DNA of 64,000 nt from contig CM034546.1 of the NCBI GenBank assembly GCA_020055645.1, positions 682,001 through 746,000 on the forward strand, written 5' to 3'. The translations under genes were made by a program, and so were the position numbers. Under the pieces are notes generated by a model. That model did not search any database, had not been told where the DNA came from, and saw nothing but the letters and a program-made list of their open reading frames with translations. The DNA comes from Tomocerus qinae. Lineage: Eukaryota; Arthropoda; Collembola; Entomobryomorpha; Tomoceridae. Below, in pieces: positions 54,737 through 64,000 of this stretch. Numbering within the stretch: position 1 is the stretch's first letter; each line of letters starts with the position of its first letter.

Positions 54737-54920
54737 CAAGCACGTATCCAGAGGGGGGCCGTGGGGGTCCGGGCCCCCCCTAAGTATCCAGAAAAATGCA
54801 ATTTTTTTGTCAAAAAAGGTGAAAAATCCAAAAAATTTTCGCGCTTCGCGCGAATATGACTTGACTTTACCAATATATTTTGGTGGCCCCCCCCGGGTCA
54901 AATTCCTGGATACGTGCTTG
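54737..54920. mobile_element. hAT-type MITE, 184 bp, just downstream of the PKS stop codon
   Basis: Termini CAAGCACGTATCCAG and CTGGATACGTGCTTG are perfect inverted copies. ATCTTACC is duplicated on each side (54729-54736 and 54921-54928), 8 bp as for hAT elements. It starts 45 bp after the PKS stop, so it probably lies in that gene's 3' UTR. The next AATAAA hexamer noticed is near 55458. Confidence 0.88.
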
Positions 54921-54928
54921 ATCTTACC

Positions 54929-55534
54929 TATTATAAAATTTGAAAGTTTTAGATTCTTGTTTCTAACGTTTGGTCCAATTCCATTTTTTTTATTTTCGTC
55001 TTTGTCTAATCTGGAAATATATAGAGCAACTTAGAACTAATATTTTGTTTTTCAAGGTAAGGTAATATTGAGGTGTTACAATTTTTCCAAAACAATACCG
55101 TAGAGTTAGCTAGCAATAATCTAATAGATAAACGTTAATTACTTTTATATTTAAAGTTGATACTGTGTGTTTTATGATTTGTTTGTACTGTGTTAAAAAA
55201 TGTTTTACATCTGGCTCCATTCCTCCGTAAGGATAAATAATTTTATTGGACTTACATTTTTGGAATCGTGGACTATTGAGGAACACACGAGGACGACTGG
55301 ATTTTTGATATTGTTGCTTTGAATTATTGTGTAATAACTAAAACTGACTCACATTTTTGGGAATTAGATTTTTTTATGTAAAATATTTTTTAACATGCAT
55401 TTAGATAACCCCATGTAGTTGATGGCGCGATGAGCGTCCTTAATGGTATGGTAAGAAAATTAATAAAGTATTAATTTTCTAATTAGCATCAATTAACGTG
55501 GATCAATATTGTAAAATAATGATCATTCTTAAAA
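54929..55534. other. Probable 3' flank of the PKS gene, no other gene seen
   Basis: AT-rich with an AATAAA near 55458 that may end the PKS transcript. No coding frame was recognised. Confidence 0.35.
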
Positions 55535-55714
55535 TTAAAACCTACGGCAAGCAATAACATAAGCTTTCCTGAGTAAAGGAGAGCGTGTGCACATTTTTGG
55601 TAGAAAATAATGATGTAGTGATTAATAAAATCGAAAGAAAACCAAACTCAATTAATATTTACTATTTTAATCAATACAATGTGAAAATCGATTAATATGG
55701 ACTATCATAATTAA

Positions 55715-56435
55715 GGTTGGCTCTACGGATCTTCATTACGTTTCGCAAAATCCTCCTACATCCATTACCACAAGGCGTACGAACCCAAATTTGAAATTGA
55801 CGATTCTTCGACTTATTATCTAGTGAACCTAGTCCTTAGAATTTTTTTAAACGGAAAGGTAATACATGCAAAAGAGCCTGTGAGACAGATACATTACATC
55901 GGTAGTCGTTACTAATGGTGTAATTGAGAAAAGTAAGCTCTAGGTTCACTAGATATTTTTTTTCTCTTTCTTTTTGGTATCTTTACAAAATCCCTAAAAG
56001 TGACCCCAAAAGGTCAAATCACGATTTTCAGTTATTAGATGAGAGGATTGATATCATTGAGTAGGATGTCACTCTATTACCAACAGCAAATAGGAAAACC
56101 TGAAATGAAAAGTTTTGCGGCTGATTTGTGATTGCACTTGCCAGTTGCCAGTATAATACCCATAATGTTACAATATGCTTAGCATAATATAACGTATACG
56201 TAATGTACGTAATAGAATAATGATCATAATGTTTTTGTAACAGTGCGGTTTTAAATTTTCAATATTCTGTGTATAAAAAATTGATTCATTTTGTGACACG
56301 GAACAAAACAGAGTAGGTATAATTCAATACACTACCTACTATAACATGAAATTATGGGGAGTTCATGTTTTATGTTGCTCTACGGCGCGAGAGTGGGCAG
56401 TATTTAGTAAAAGGTGAAAATCCGTAGAGCCAGCC
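55715..56435. mobile_element. Nested TTAA-flanked MITE, 721 bp
   Basis: Ends GGTTGGCTCTACGGAT and ATCCGTAGAGCCAGCC are inverted copies with one mismatch, each flanked by TTAA (55711-55714 and 56436-56439). It carries a further 16-bp perfect inverted pair (TATCTAGTGAACCTAG at 55817-55832 and its complement at 55940-55955), which may be a third, smaller insertion. No coding frame. Confidence 0.75.
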
Positions 56436-56830
56436 TTAACAAAAAATTAAAATTGATGGTTTCCGAAATAAGAAGAAAATCAAAATTGATTAATATTGTC
56501 TATGAAATTCAAAACAAAATCAAAACAAATTCAAAATGACTATCAAATTTAAAACAAAATTGATCTGCCTGATCTGGAGCTTATAGAAACGCACCCAAGA
56601 TAACTTTAGAACGCAAAGATTGAAGTTGACCAAACAATGCTTAAGGATCCTACTGATTTTGGTATAAATCGGTCCATAGGTTGCTGAGAAACCTCGCGCT
56701 CTTTTTGCCTTCATTTTGATAGTCAAAGTGAAAATTGAGCATTGAATATTATTCAATTTTGATTTTTTGTTTATTTTGATACTCAATATTATTCAATTTT
56801 AATTTTTTTGTTTATTTTGATACTCATTCT

Positions 56831-57213
56831 TAATCTATTTTGATGTTCTGTTGATTTACATAGTCAACAATTATCTATTTTGATTTTCTGTCGATTTTAA
56901 TAGTCAAAATTAATCTATTTTGATTTTCTGTTGATTTTAATAGTCAATATTAATCTATTTTGATTTTCTGTTGATTTTAATAGTCAATATTAATCTATTT
57001 TGATTTTCTGTTGACTTTAATAGTCAATATTAATCTATTTTGATTTTCTGTTGATTTTAATAGTCAATATTAATCTATTTTGATTTTCTGTTGATTTTAA
57101 TAGTCAATACTAATCTATTTTGATTTTCTGTTGATTTTAATAGTCAATATTAATCTATTTTGATTTTCTGTTGATTTTAATAGTCAATATTAATCTATTT
57201 TGATTTTCTGTTG
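56831..57213. repeat. 40-bp satellite, about 9.5 copies
   Basis: The unit TAATCTATTTTGATTTTCTG followed by TTGATTTTAATAGTCAATAT recurs at exactly 40-bp steps (56831, 56871, ... 57191). The last five to seven copies are nearly identical, and the first two are more diverged. Confidence 0.9.
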
Positions 57214-57245
57214 CTACGGCTTGGCTTGCCGTAGGTTTTTAACTG

Positions 57246-59059
57246 TGAAATTGCATTTTCAGTGAAGCAGAAAAAAATACTTGCGAGCACAAAATCATCT
57301 TTACATTATATACATTACATTTTCAATTATCGATTAAATACTAAATTGCTGCATGTTCTCACTTTGCTGATGTATAAATAAATTAAATATTTCATCCGCC
57401 GTATTTCTTGCTTTAAACGTCGAGAAATATTTGTGAAGGAGTCGAATACGGAGAATAATTGCCTTTATTAATTAAGAAAAGAGATTTCCTTTAACTTTTG
57501 GTTTAAGTATTAATCAGTGATCTAACTAAATACTAAACATGGACTCATCATTTTTTACAAACCCCAACCTCCTTGACATATAGCGCCAACACGTCGAAGA
57601 ACGAAAAGCAAGAAGAAGAAGAACAGGTTTTGGAGTCAATCAAGTTATTGTAGGTCTTGGTTTGGCCCTGGAAGGATCTAAAATCGAGAAGTGGAGGTGG
57701 ACAAGTGAATCCGAAGAAAGAAGCAAAAATTTCATTTTTTGGCGGGTTGTATTTAGACTTGGATGGCAGGGCCATTAGAAGGTATTATGGAAAAGTCGGG
57801 ACAAGTCCGAGCAAAAAATGAGACAGATCATTAGGAAAGAATCGGAAAAGTTTCAGTGGACTCGTTTTTGAGTTATGACCGAAATGGTCGAAAAATAAAA
57901 TTTGAATTTCAAATGTAGTTCACAGCAAAGGAGAACGACAGAGCTGAAAAGTCATGTGAATTTTTGTTCTCTCACAGGTATTAGGTACATTTCCTCATTT
58001 GCCGCTCAAGCAACGCATTGTTTCTGCTCTAACTACTTTCGTTCTTATTCCTGTAGAAAATTCCTACTTCGGAGGAATTCCGCTAGTTGCTTATATAGTG
58101 GTAGCTAACGACCCACGTTAAAGTGGAGAAACCCTGGAAATATTTATCAAAACCGTATTTTGGGCAACTGTACAGATAATTGCCTTTTGTTATACTAAAT
58201 ATTTGATAATAAAATTACAACGGTCTATCCATAGTATAAGAACTGTTTAATGGCCATTCCGAAGAAATTAAAGTTTTCCGGTTGTCCTTTCTTTTCATGC
58301 AGCAATACCTTCAATTTTAGATATATAGTCCAATGTCCAATCATAATTATCTATGCTGAAGTTTTTAAATAATTAAAAGGTTTGCTACTTCAAAAAAGTT
58401 GGGTTTATTTATTCAACGATATCATTGGTATTCAATATGCACCTTTCATACGACTCGAATTAAAAAGAAATACACTCTAATCTAAGCTAATATTTATGAA
58501 GGGACATTATGAGAATACGGATATCCGGATAGCCGATGAATAAAGCTTATTCAAATTAGGTGTACTTCGGTACTTGGCACTCAGCAAATTGAAATACCCA
58601 TCATTGTTATGAGAAAAGAAAGTTTTATTGCTCGCACAGGAATCAGCAAAAGCCATTTATAATTTGAATTCATGAGACATTGAAGTTATTAAGCCGTAAC
58701 ATTATAAAATATGGCCTGCGCAAGATGTAGATAGGAGTGAGATGGAGAGGAGGAGCTATTGAAGTAAGGAAAAAAGAATTTTCAACTTTTCGGCAAGTGT
58801 GTTTCTGCTCGCCCTCTTGCAACGACAAACTTGTGGTCTGTCTGTCGTGCTTCGCCATTTCTTCGAGTTTGTATCGTGGAATTTCTAGTATTCATCCCCC
58901 AGAATCGGCACATTCTTGCACTGAATCCTTTGACTTATATTAATAGTTTAGTGACGGGTTTGCGAATAGTATCCTAACGCTTACACTAACATATGTAGGT
59001 TTAACTATTAATAATATTGATTCTGAGCCTGGAATAAATGCACCCTTAACTCTCCCAAA
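57246..59059. other. Intergenic, no firm gene
   Basis: AT-rich. A possible decayed frame starts at 57539 (MDSSFFTNPNLLDI then TAG) with further coding-like sequence rich in Arg/Glu up to 57730, but it has no known domain and is broken. Short frames at 57902-58108 and 58737-58943 are unsupported. Confidence 0.35.
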
Positions 59060-61228
59060 ATGAAATGTCAACTGTTTCCCATTCTATTCTTTGCAATCAT
59101 TCCAAAAATAAGGCCGCAACTATATTTAGATGAGATAGTTGATTTAGAAGTAATTTTGTGGACATTCCCAGATTGTAACATTCTTTTTATCAGTAAGAAC
59201 TATTCCCCGAGATTAGAAAGGGATTTTGGTGTGTCAATTACAATTATACGACCCAATCAATCAAATTTGGTCTCAAATCGAAGAAAGTGGATATTTCCAT
59301 ATTTAAAAATAAACATTTCATTTGAAGTTAAGAGTTCTAATTTTGTTGAGCCATTTTCTGTTTGTTATCAAAACTATAAAATTCAAGTAAATTTACCTGA
59401 AAAACCTCAATTTTGTTATGAAACTTTGGGCTACAACATCCACTTGTCACCTTTCACAAATGCTAATGTCGATTTGTTGGAAGGACACTCTTTGATATTG
59501 AGCGTGGGCATTAATCCTTCAAAATCTAAAGAGAATTTTTCATCGTACGACATAAAGTTGGAACAAATTCTGTGCAATGGCTGTCCAACTGTTTCTAAGC
59601 AACCAAACACACCATCATTTGCTAATATAACGAGCATTAGAGCCGTTCCTGTCGATTTTTTGGGGAAAAAACACACAATTTCCAGATTTAGGGAATATGT
59701 GGATACATTTCACCGTTCCAAAATTGTATATGAAGTACGGGACTCAACACTTCATCCTCTAAATGGAACATTGTCGATTGATGCAAAATGGATAAATCCT
59801 TTCAAACCACTGCTTAGCCAGCGTTTGAGTTTAGATTCTATTTTCGAAGCATTTATGTGGGAGGACTTCCAAGTCATAAAGCCAGAATTTAAATTGTACA
59901 AAATAACTGGGGGAGCTCTGATGCGGAAATACGGTCCCTCCCCACACATCCCTCAAATACACGTTGATATCGATGACATAAAATATGTGACCTGTGCTGG
60001 AGTAGTTAATGACTTTCTCAGGTTATCTTATCTGGAGCCATATGATACAGTTTTCTGGATAACGTTTTCTGTAGCCATGATTTTAGTTGCGACAATATTT
60101 ACCATTCAAAATGGAATGCCAGACAAAAAATTAAATTATAAAGATGTTTTTCACAATTTTTATTGTCTTTTTGCTGCAATGTTAGAACAAGCAGTCCTTG
60201 TTGGTCTATCGATGGACAAAGGAAAACTGGTTTTGACATTTGGGATTTGGATTATAATTGGAATTACATGTAGCCATGGGTACAAAGGAATTCTTGTGAG
60301 TCGACTGACAGTTCCCCCCACTTTGAGAACCTCTTATGCCTCTTTCAAAGAACTTCACAACTTTTCCGTAATTGGGCCTATGGATTTAAAATTGTTTTTT
60401 ATTAAAAACGGCTTATCGAAACAACGCAACTTAATGTATTTAGAATTTTGTTCCGATAAAAACAAAACAAATGAAGATTCATGCGGAAAGATAAATCCAC
60501 GCTACTGTCGTCATCACTTAAATAGCAATGGAGACATTTTACTGGAGCACGAGATATTTGGAAATGAAATCACCGAGTGGGCATGGATTATGTTGACAGA
60601 AAATGAGTTCGTAGTCAATGGTGTAGCAAAGACAAAGACTTTACCAACGAATCTCTTGCTTGGTTTACTAAAGAGACGTTGCTTCAAAAATTCTCAAAGC
60701 TATTTTGAGAAAACTAGATCATTTTTGAAGGACTGCTCGTTGAAAAGAGCTTATGTTGATTATAGAAGTCGACTAAGCCAATACGTTGACTTTGTATTCG
60801 AAGAAAGGAAGTACGTAGTAAGCAATGCCAACACAATCCCACAGACACTAGTCCTTCATGTTCCCAATTACCCCTTGTTGAAACGACAACTCTATCTCAA
60901 AATGCAACACTTCATGTCGTCCGGGATTTACGTTCTCTTTCAAAAATGGAATGTTCATTTTGGCAGAAAAAATTATCAATCGCTGCATTTTCCAAAAGTT
61001 GCTCATGATCCACAGTCTATACGCTTATTCAGTTTCTTTCATTTTTGTGCTTTCCTAACTGCGTTTTCTGTTGTACTGTTTTGTCTCGAACACTTTTGCA
61101 GAGGATCCTTTAACATTGTTAAAAGCTTGCTACTCGCAAAGTTTCAAAACTGTTTTACTTTTAATGAAGACCAAGTTGACAAGGAAATGATTTTCTATGG
61201 TCGTTTTGAGAAAATTATGAGCAAATGA
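59060..61228 (+). CDS. Divergent ionotropic-receptor-like channel, copy 5
   Basis: Intact single exon of 722 residues. It is separated from the rest of the family by about 27 kb, including the GT8-like and PKS genes. The leader is MKCQLFPILFFAIIPKIRPQ. The family cysteines (FPDCNIL, FCYETLGYN, CNGCP), FMWEDFQV, GPSPHIPQIHVD, LEPYDTVFW before M1, and the pore FHNFYCLFAAMLEQAVLVG are present. The pore helix reads CSHGYKGILVSRLTVPP, with His for the Asn that the other copies share. The last helix is followed by a longer cytoplasmic or luminal tail of about 45 residues rich in Lys and Phe. Role inferred as for the other copies. Confidence 0.78.
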   Translation: MKCQLFPILFFAIIPKIRPQLYLDEIVDLEVILWTFPDCNILFISKNYSPRLERDFGVSITIIRPNQSNLVSNRRKWIFPYLKINISFEVKSSNFVEPFSVCYQNYKIQVNLPEKPQFCYETLGYNIHLSPFTNANVDLLEGHSLILSVGINPSKSKENFSSYDIKLEQILCNGCPTVSKQPNTPSFANITSIRAVPVDFLGKKHTISRFREYVDTFHRSKIVYEVRDSTLHPLNGTLSIDAKWINPFKPLLSQRLSLDSIFEAFMWEDFQVIKPEFKLYKITGGALMRKYGPSPHIPQIHVDIDDIKYVTCAGVVNDFLRLSYLEPYDTVFWITFSVAMILVATIFTIQNGMPDKKLNYKDVFHNFYCLFAAMLEQAVLVGLSMDKGKLVLTFGIWIIIGITCSHGYKGILVSRLTVPPTLRTSYASFKELHNFSVIGPMDLKLFFIKNGLSKQRNLMYLEFCSDKNKTNEDSCGKINPRYCRHHLNSNGDILLEHEIFGNEITEWAWIMLTENEFVVNGVAKTKTLPTNLLLGLLKRRCFKNSQSYFEKTRSFLKDCSLKRAYVDYRSRLSQYVDFVFEERKYVVSNANTIPQTLVLHVPNYPLLKRQLYLKMQHFMSSGIYVLFQKWNVHFGRKNYQSLHFPKVAHDPQSIRLFSFFHFCAFLTAFSVVLFCLEHFCRGSFNIVKSLLLAKFQNCFTFNEDQVDKEMIFYGRFEKIMSK

Positions 61229-63230
61229 CGGTTTTCATTGAAACATTTAAGTATAAAAATTACAAAGCCCATTTTGGATTTTAGTTTTCATTTACAAGCA
61301 CCATTACTACATACATTAAATTATTTATTCCTATGTCACATGTATGTCTTTCGAATTTAAGCTAATAGTTGTTAAATTACATACTATTTAATAATTCATG
61401 TTTTAATGTCTACTTTTCAAGAGTTTGTACAAAATACTGGGGGCCTATTTAGTAATCATAGTTGGTCATTAGTCATTATAGTTGGATAAATTTATTGCTT
61501 CATCAAGTCAACGATTATAATATAGATACTAGCTGCAAACATACCACAATGTGTTAGAAAAATGTTATAATAAGTTTTAGCGACTGAGCATGGGTCTTAA
61601 TTTAATCGATAGACCGGCTGCGGTGATTATTTTTTGATTCACAAGCTTTTTGAAATTAAAAAGCAGTACTGGTAGCCTGTAGTCATTCAGATTACATTTG
61701 TCTAGTAAATATGAAATCTTAGATGGACCGACAGTTGAAACAATAAAGGCAATAGTGTTTTTTCTAATTACTTATGGCGGCCATAATTAGTGAAAAAAAT
61801 TTAACCTCTAACGGTTAATTATAGCATTGAAAAAAATATTTATAAATATCTATAACTAATTATGATTACCTAAGAACTGTTATTCCTTAAGTTTATTGTC
61901 ATATTAAATGCCATTCATTTAGTTCTATTCAATAACTGTTAAAAGTGAAACCTGTTACCTGTAAGTGTATACTTTGAATTTTGAAGGATGGTTATACATG
62001 ACTATAGTAACATTTAAAGTTTTGCAGTCTTCTGTATAATAGTTTCTATTACTTAGTGCGAACAAAAATACTTATTTCCTATTTAGGAAGTACAACAAGG
62101 AAATATATTTTATGAACTATGTCAAAAAGGATCAACTTATCAAAGGGGGAAGGCATAAATACTTTTTCACCAAGTTTGCGAAACCATTTCAAATTCTGAA
62201 TAATCGCTCTAAATCAGACCAACCAATTGTTATTTACTATCACAAATGAGCAAATGAGGAAATACTATAAACAATTGCATGCTAAGAAAACTTTTCCATG
62301 AATGCAACTATTGTAATAGATAAAAATGAATACCTTGCTATATAAGTAGTACGTCGTAATTTATTTTAAACTAAAAACAGGTAATGATGAATGATTCTTT
62401 CTGGAGGACAGTTTCCTGTATCATCAATAAGTATCAATTTAAATCCTAAGCTGTACTTAAATTAATAAATATTTAAATGACTACAACAGTTTATGCACAC
62501 ATTTACATCCTGGCTACTTGAGTTTAGTCTTAGGGCTAATTTAAACCACTTTCATAAATCCTAAAGTATGAAAATCCGTAACACAACATTCATATGCTTA
62601 GTAATGATTATGTTTAACTTAGATACAAACATAAATTTGGTATTATTAAAAACTTAGATTTTTATTGATAGGAATCAGCATTTAATCTTTTCATCATTTA
62701 CATTGTGTCAAGTATATATTCGTTAGTACTTTTGAGTAATTCAGTCATGTATATACAAGTCATTTATCATAAACACAAAAATAATGTTATACAAAAAAGC
62801 ATTAGCAACTAAATAATAAACAGAGTTGTGTAGTTTGGTAAAATATTGCCTGTTCTCTCCATTAGCCTTAAATTAGTTGTGCTATCACTATAATTAGAAT
62901 ATAAACAAGTGTAACTATATTCCAAAACGAATTTTGATAAACAACAAATATAGCCCTAATAAAAATTATTAAGTATATAAAAATGGTTTTACAATTTCCT
63001 ACTTTTCGTGACAATTTTAAACCGATTTTTACACGTATATTTAAAAACTGGCTTAAATATTAGAGTAGTATCTGGTAATATTTTGAACTGATATGTAGTC
63101 AATCCTGCCTAAAATAAATAATTTAAAATTATGAGGCTGAATGCAATTAAACGTTACAATATATAGTGACTACAGTATATTACATTATTTGTATGATTGG
63201 ATATTAAGCTTACCTAAGTACGATGTGAAT
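61229..63230. other. Intergenic, no gene seen
   Basis: Two kilobases of very AT-rich DNA without a coding frame above background, a tRNA-like fold or an obvious repeat array. Confidence 0.45.
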
Positions 63231-63660
63231 TTAGCCTAATCCATTATTGATTGCATTTTGCTGTGCCACGTTTCGGTAGAATCCTTGTTCGTTAATTGCG
63301 TTTTGGGTGTTGATGGCCTGTCCAAGGTTCACAGCATCCCGAATCCGGGCTTGTTGGGCAACGTTGTCCTGATAAGCTTGTGCCTGGTTTAGAGCTATCA
63401 CATCCGCTGGATTTACGTAAGTATTAAAATATTGAGCTGCAAAAACAAAACAGAATTAATTAGAAATATCTATCTTTAAATTATCTAAGAAATTGTTGTA
63501 TCTAATAAATCAACAATCATTCTCATTATTATTACTGGAATTAATAATTTTTGAATTTGAATCAAAAATCAGTAAATTGAAACTTACCCATTCCGGTTTG
63601 GATATTTAAGGAAATGCAAAACACAAGAACCAAGACTGTCAAACTGCTGAAGGAAGCCAT
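63231..63660 (-). CDS. Small secreted Gln/Asn-rich peptide
   Basis: Minus strand: exon 1 is 63660-63588, the intron 63587-63437 (ATGG|GTAAGT ... TTTGCAG|CTC), and exon 2 is 63436-63231 with TAA. The phase-1 junction joins cleanly, giving 92 residues. Residues 1-25 are a signal peptide (MASFSSLTVLVLVFCISLNI and following), probably cleaved before QYFNTY. The mature part (VNPADVIALNQAQAYQDNVA and following) is rich in Gln, Asn and Ala, has no cysteine, and looks helical and repetitive (QARIRDAVNLGQAINTQNAI). No family was recognised; structural secretion, cuticle or hemolymph roles are all possible. A minus-strand TATATAAAA at 63758-63750 is about 90 bp upstream of the ATG. Confidence 0.68.
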
Positions 63661-63749
63661 TTTTGCGGGTGCTCACTGGAGGAGGCCAAAAAAGTTGCTA
63701 TCTTGTCAAATCGAGGAGAGCTAATGAAAGAATCAAACACTAAAACGTA

Positions 63750-63758
63750 TTTTATATA
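63750..63758 (-). promoter_or_regulatory. TATA box of the Gln/Asn-rich peptide gene
   Basis: TATATAAAA on the minus strand, about 90 bp upstream of the start codon at 63660. Confidence 0.5.
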
Positions 63759-64000
63759 CGCCTTTCTATTCCTAGCTCTGCACTGGCTGACACAGTTAGC
63801 TTACGAATACTTTGTATCTTTGTGTAATCTTTACCATTTAAACTCTACCAATGCTTAAGAAATTGCCTCATGAAGGATAGGTAGTACAATATTAGTTTAA
63901 GATAAGCTGAGTTTATTACCCAGCATAGTAATTATCAAGATCGAGGTATGTCTATATACTTGCCAATATTATACACATTTTTATATTAAGAGAATTGTAC
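63759..64000. other. Upstream flank, no gene seen
   Basis: AT-rich sequence to the end of the window; nothing recognised. Confidence 0.35.

Larger units (their letters stand above)
55535..57245. mobile_element. TTAA-flanked non-autonomous element with internal satellite, about 1.7 kb
   Basis: The left end TTAA-AACCTACGGCAAGC (55535-55552) is mirrored at the right by GCTTGCCGTAGGTT followed closely by TTAA (57224-57242, one base offset). This suggests a piggyBac-like TTAA target with terminal repeats of about 14-17 bp. Inside are a second TTAA element (55715-56435), AT-rich filler with recurring TCAAAATTGAT-type words, and a 40-bp satellite (56831-57213). No transposase is encoded. Confidence 0.55.

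Noticed and set aside
57539-57775. Possible gene beginning MDSSFFTNPNLL, and a 75-codon minus-strand frame opposite
   Set aside because: The plus-strand frame stops after 14 codons and neither strand shows a known domain.

Overview
The window is AT-rich nuclear DNA of an animal, most likely an arthropod. Several genes have short GT-AG introns, AATAAA signals and TATA boxes, one gene is an Rdl-like GABA-gated channel, and there is a family of ionotropic-receptor-like channels. A springtail (Collembola) or related hexapod fits the mix of receptor expansion, a large polyketide synthase and Pao/BEL elements, but this placement is inference. No rRNA, tRNA or CRISPR was recognised.

Layout. 1-981: 3' end of a pancreatic-type lipase gene (three exons). 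1660-2757: Tc1/mariner-type element with TA duplications and very long inverted repeats. 3584-4382: two-exon secreted lectin-like gene. 4909-5314 (minus): small secreted peptide gene. 6711-8069: intronless Rdl-like channel with an unusual pore. 8999-9421: small open frame split by a hAT-type MITE. 9501-9737 (minus): small membrane protein, head-to-head with an eight-exon NUF2 kinetochore gene (9797-12214). 13672-32172: tandem group of single-exon divergent ionotropic-receptor-like genes (three intact, one broken), with a young but frameshifted Pao/BEL retrotransposon (19870-26182) in the middle. 32270-33049: fold-back element built round a 25-bp tandem repeat. 33.0-45.5 kb: mostly non-coding and repeat-rich, with four exons of a glycogenin-like glycosyltransferase that lacks the DxD motif. 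45729-54692: one uninterrupted reading frame of about 9 kb for a reducing type I polyketide synthase (KS-AT-DH-MT-ER-KR-ACP-thioester reductase). 54.7-57.2 kb: hAT-type MITE and two nested TTAA-flanked elements, one with a 40-bp satellite. 59060-61228: a fifth receptor-like copy. 63231-63660 (minus): two-exon small secreted Gln/Asn-rich peptide.

How it fits together. No operon-like logic is expected. The clearest functional units are the receptor-like family, probably a lineage-specific chemosensory or ion-channel expansion; the polyketide synthase, which carries every domain needed to make a methyl-branched, largely reduced chain and release it reductively as an aldehyde or alcohol; and the NUF2 locus with its divergent neighbour. 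The strongest candidates for something undescribed are the intronless animal-genome PKS and the single-exon receptor family. The Rdl-like channel with changed 3' and 6' pore positions comes next.
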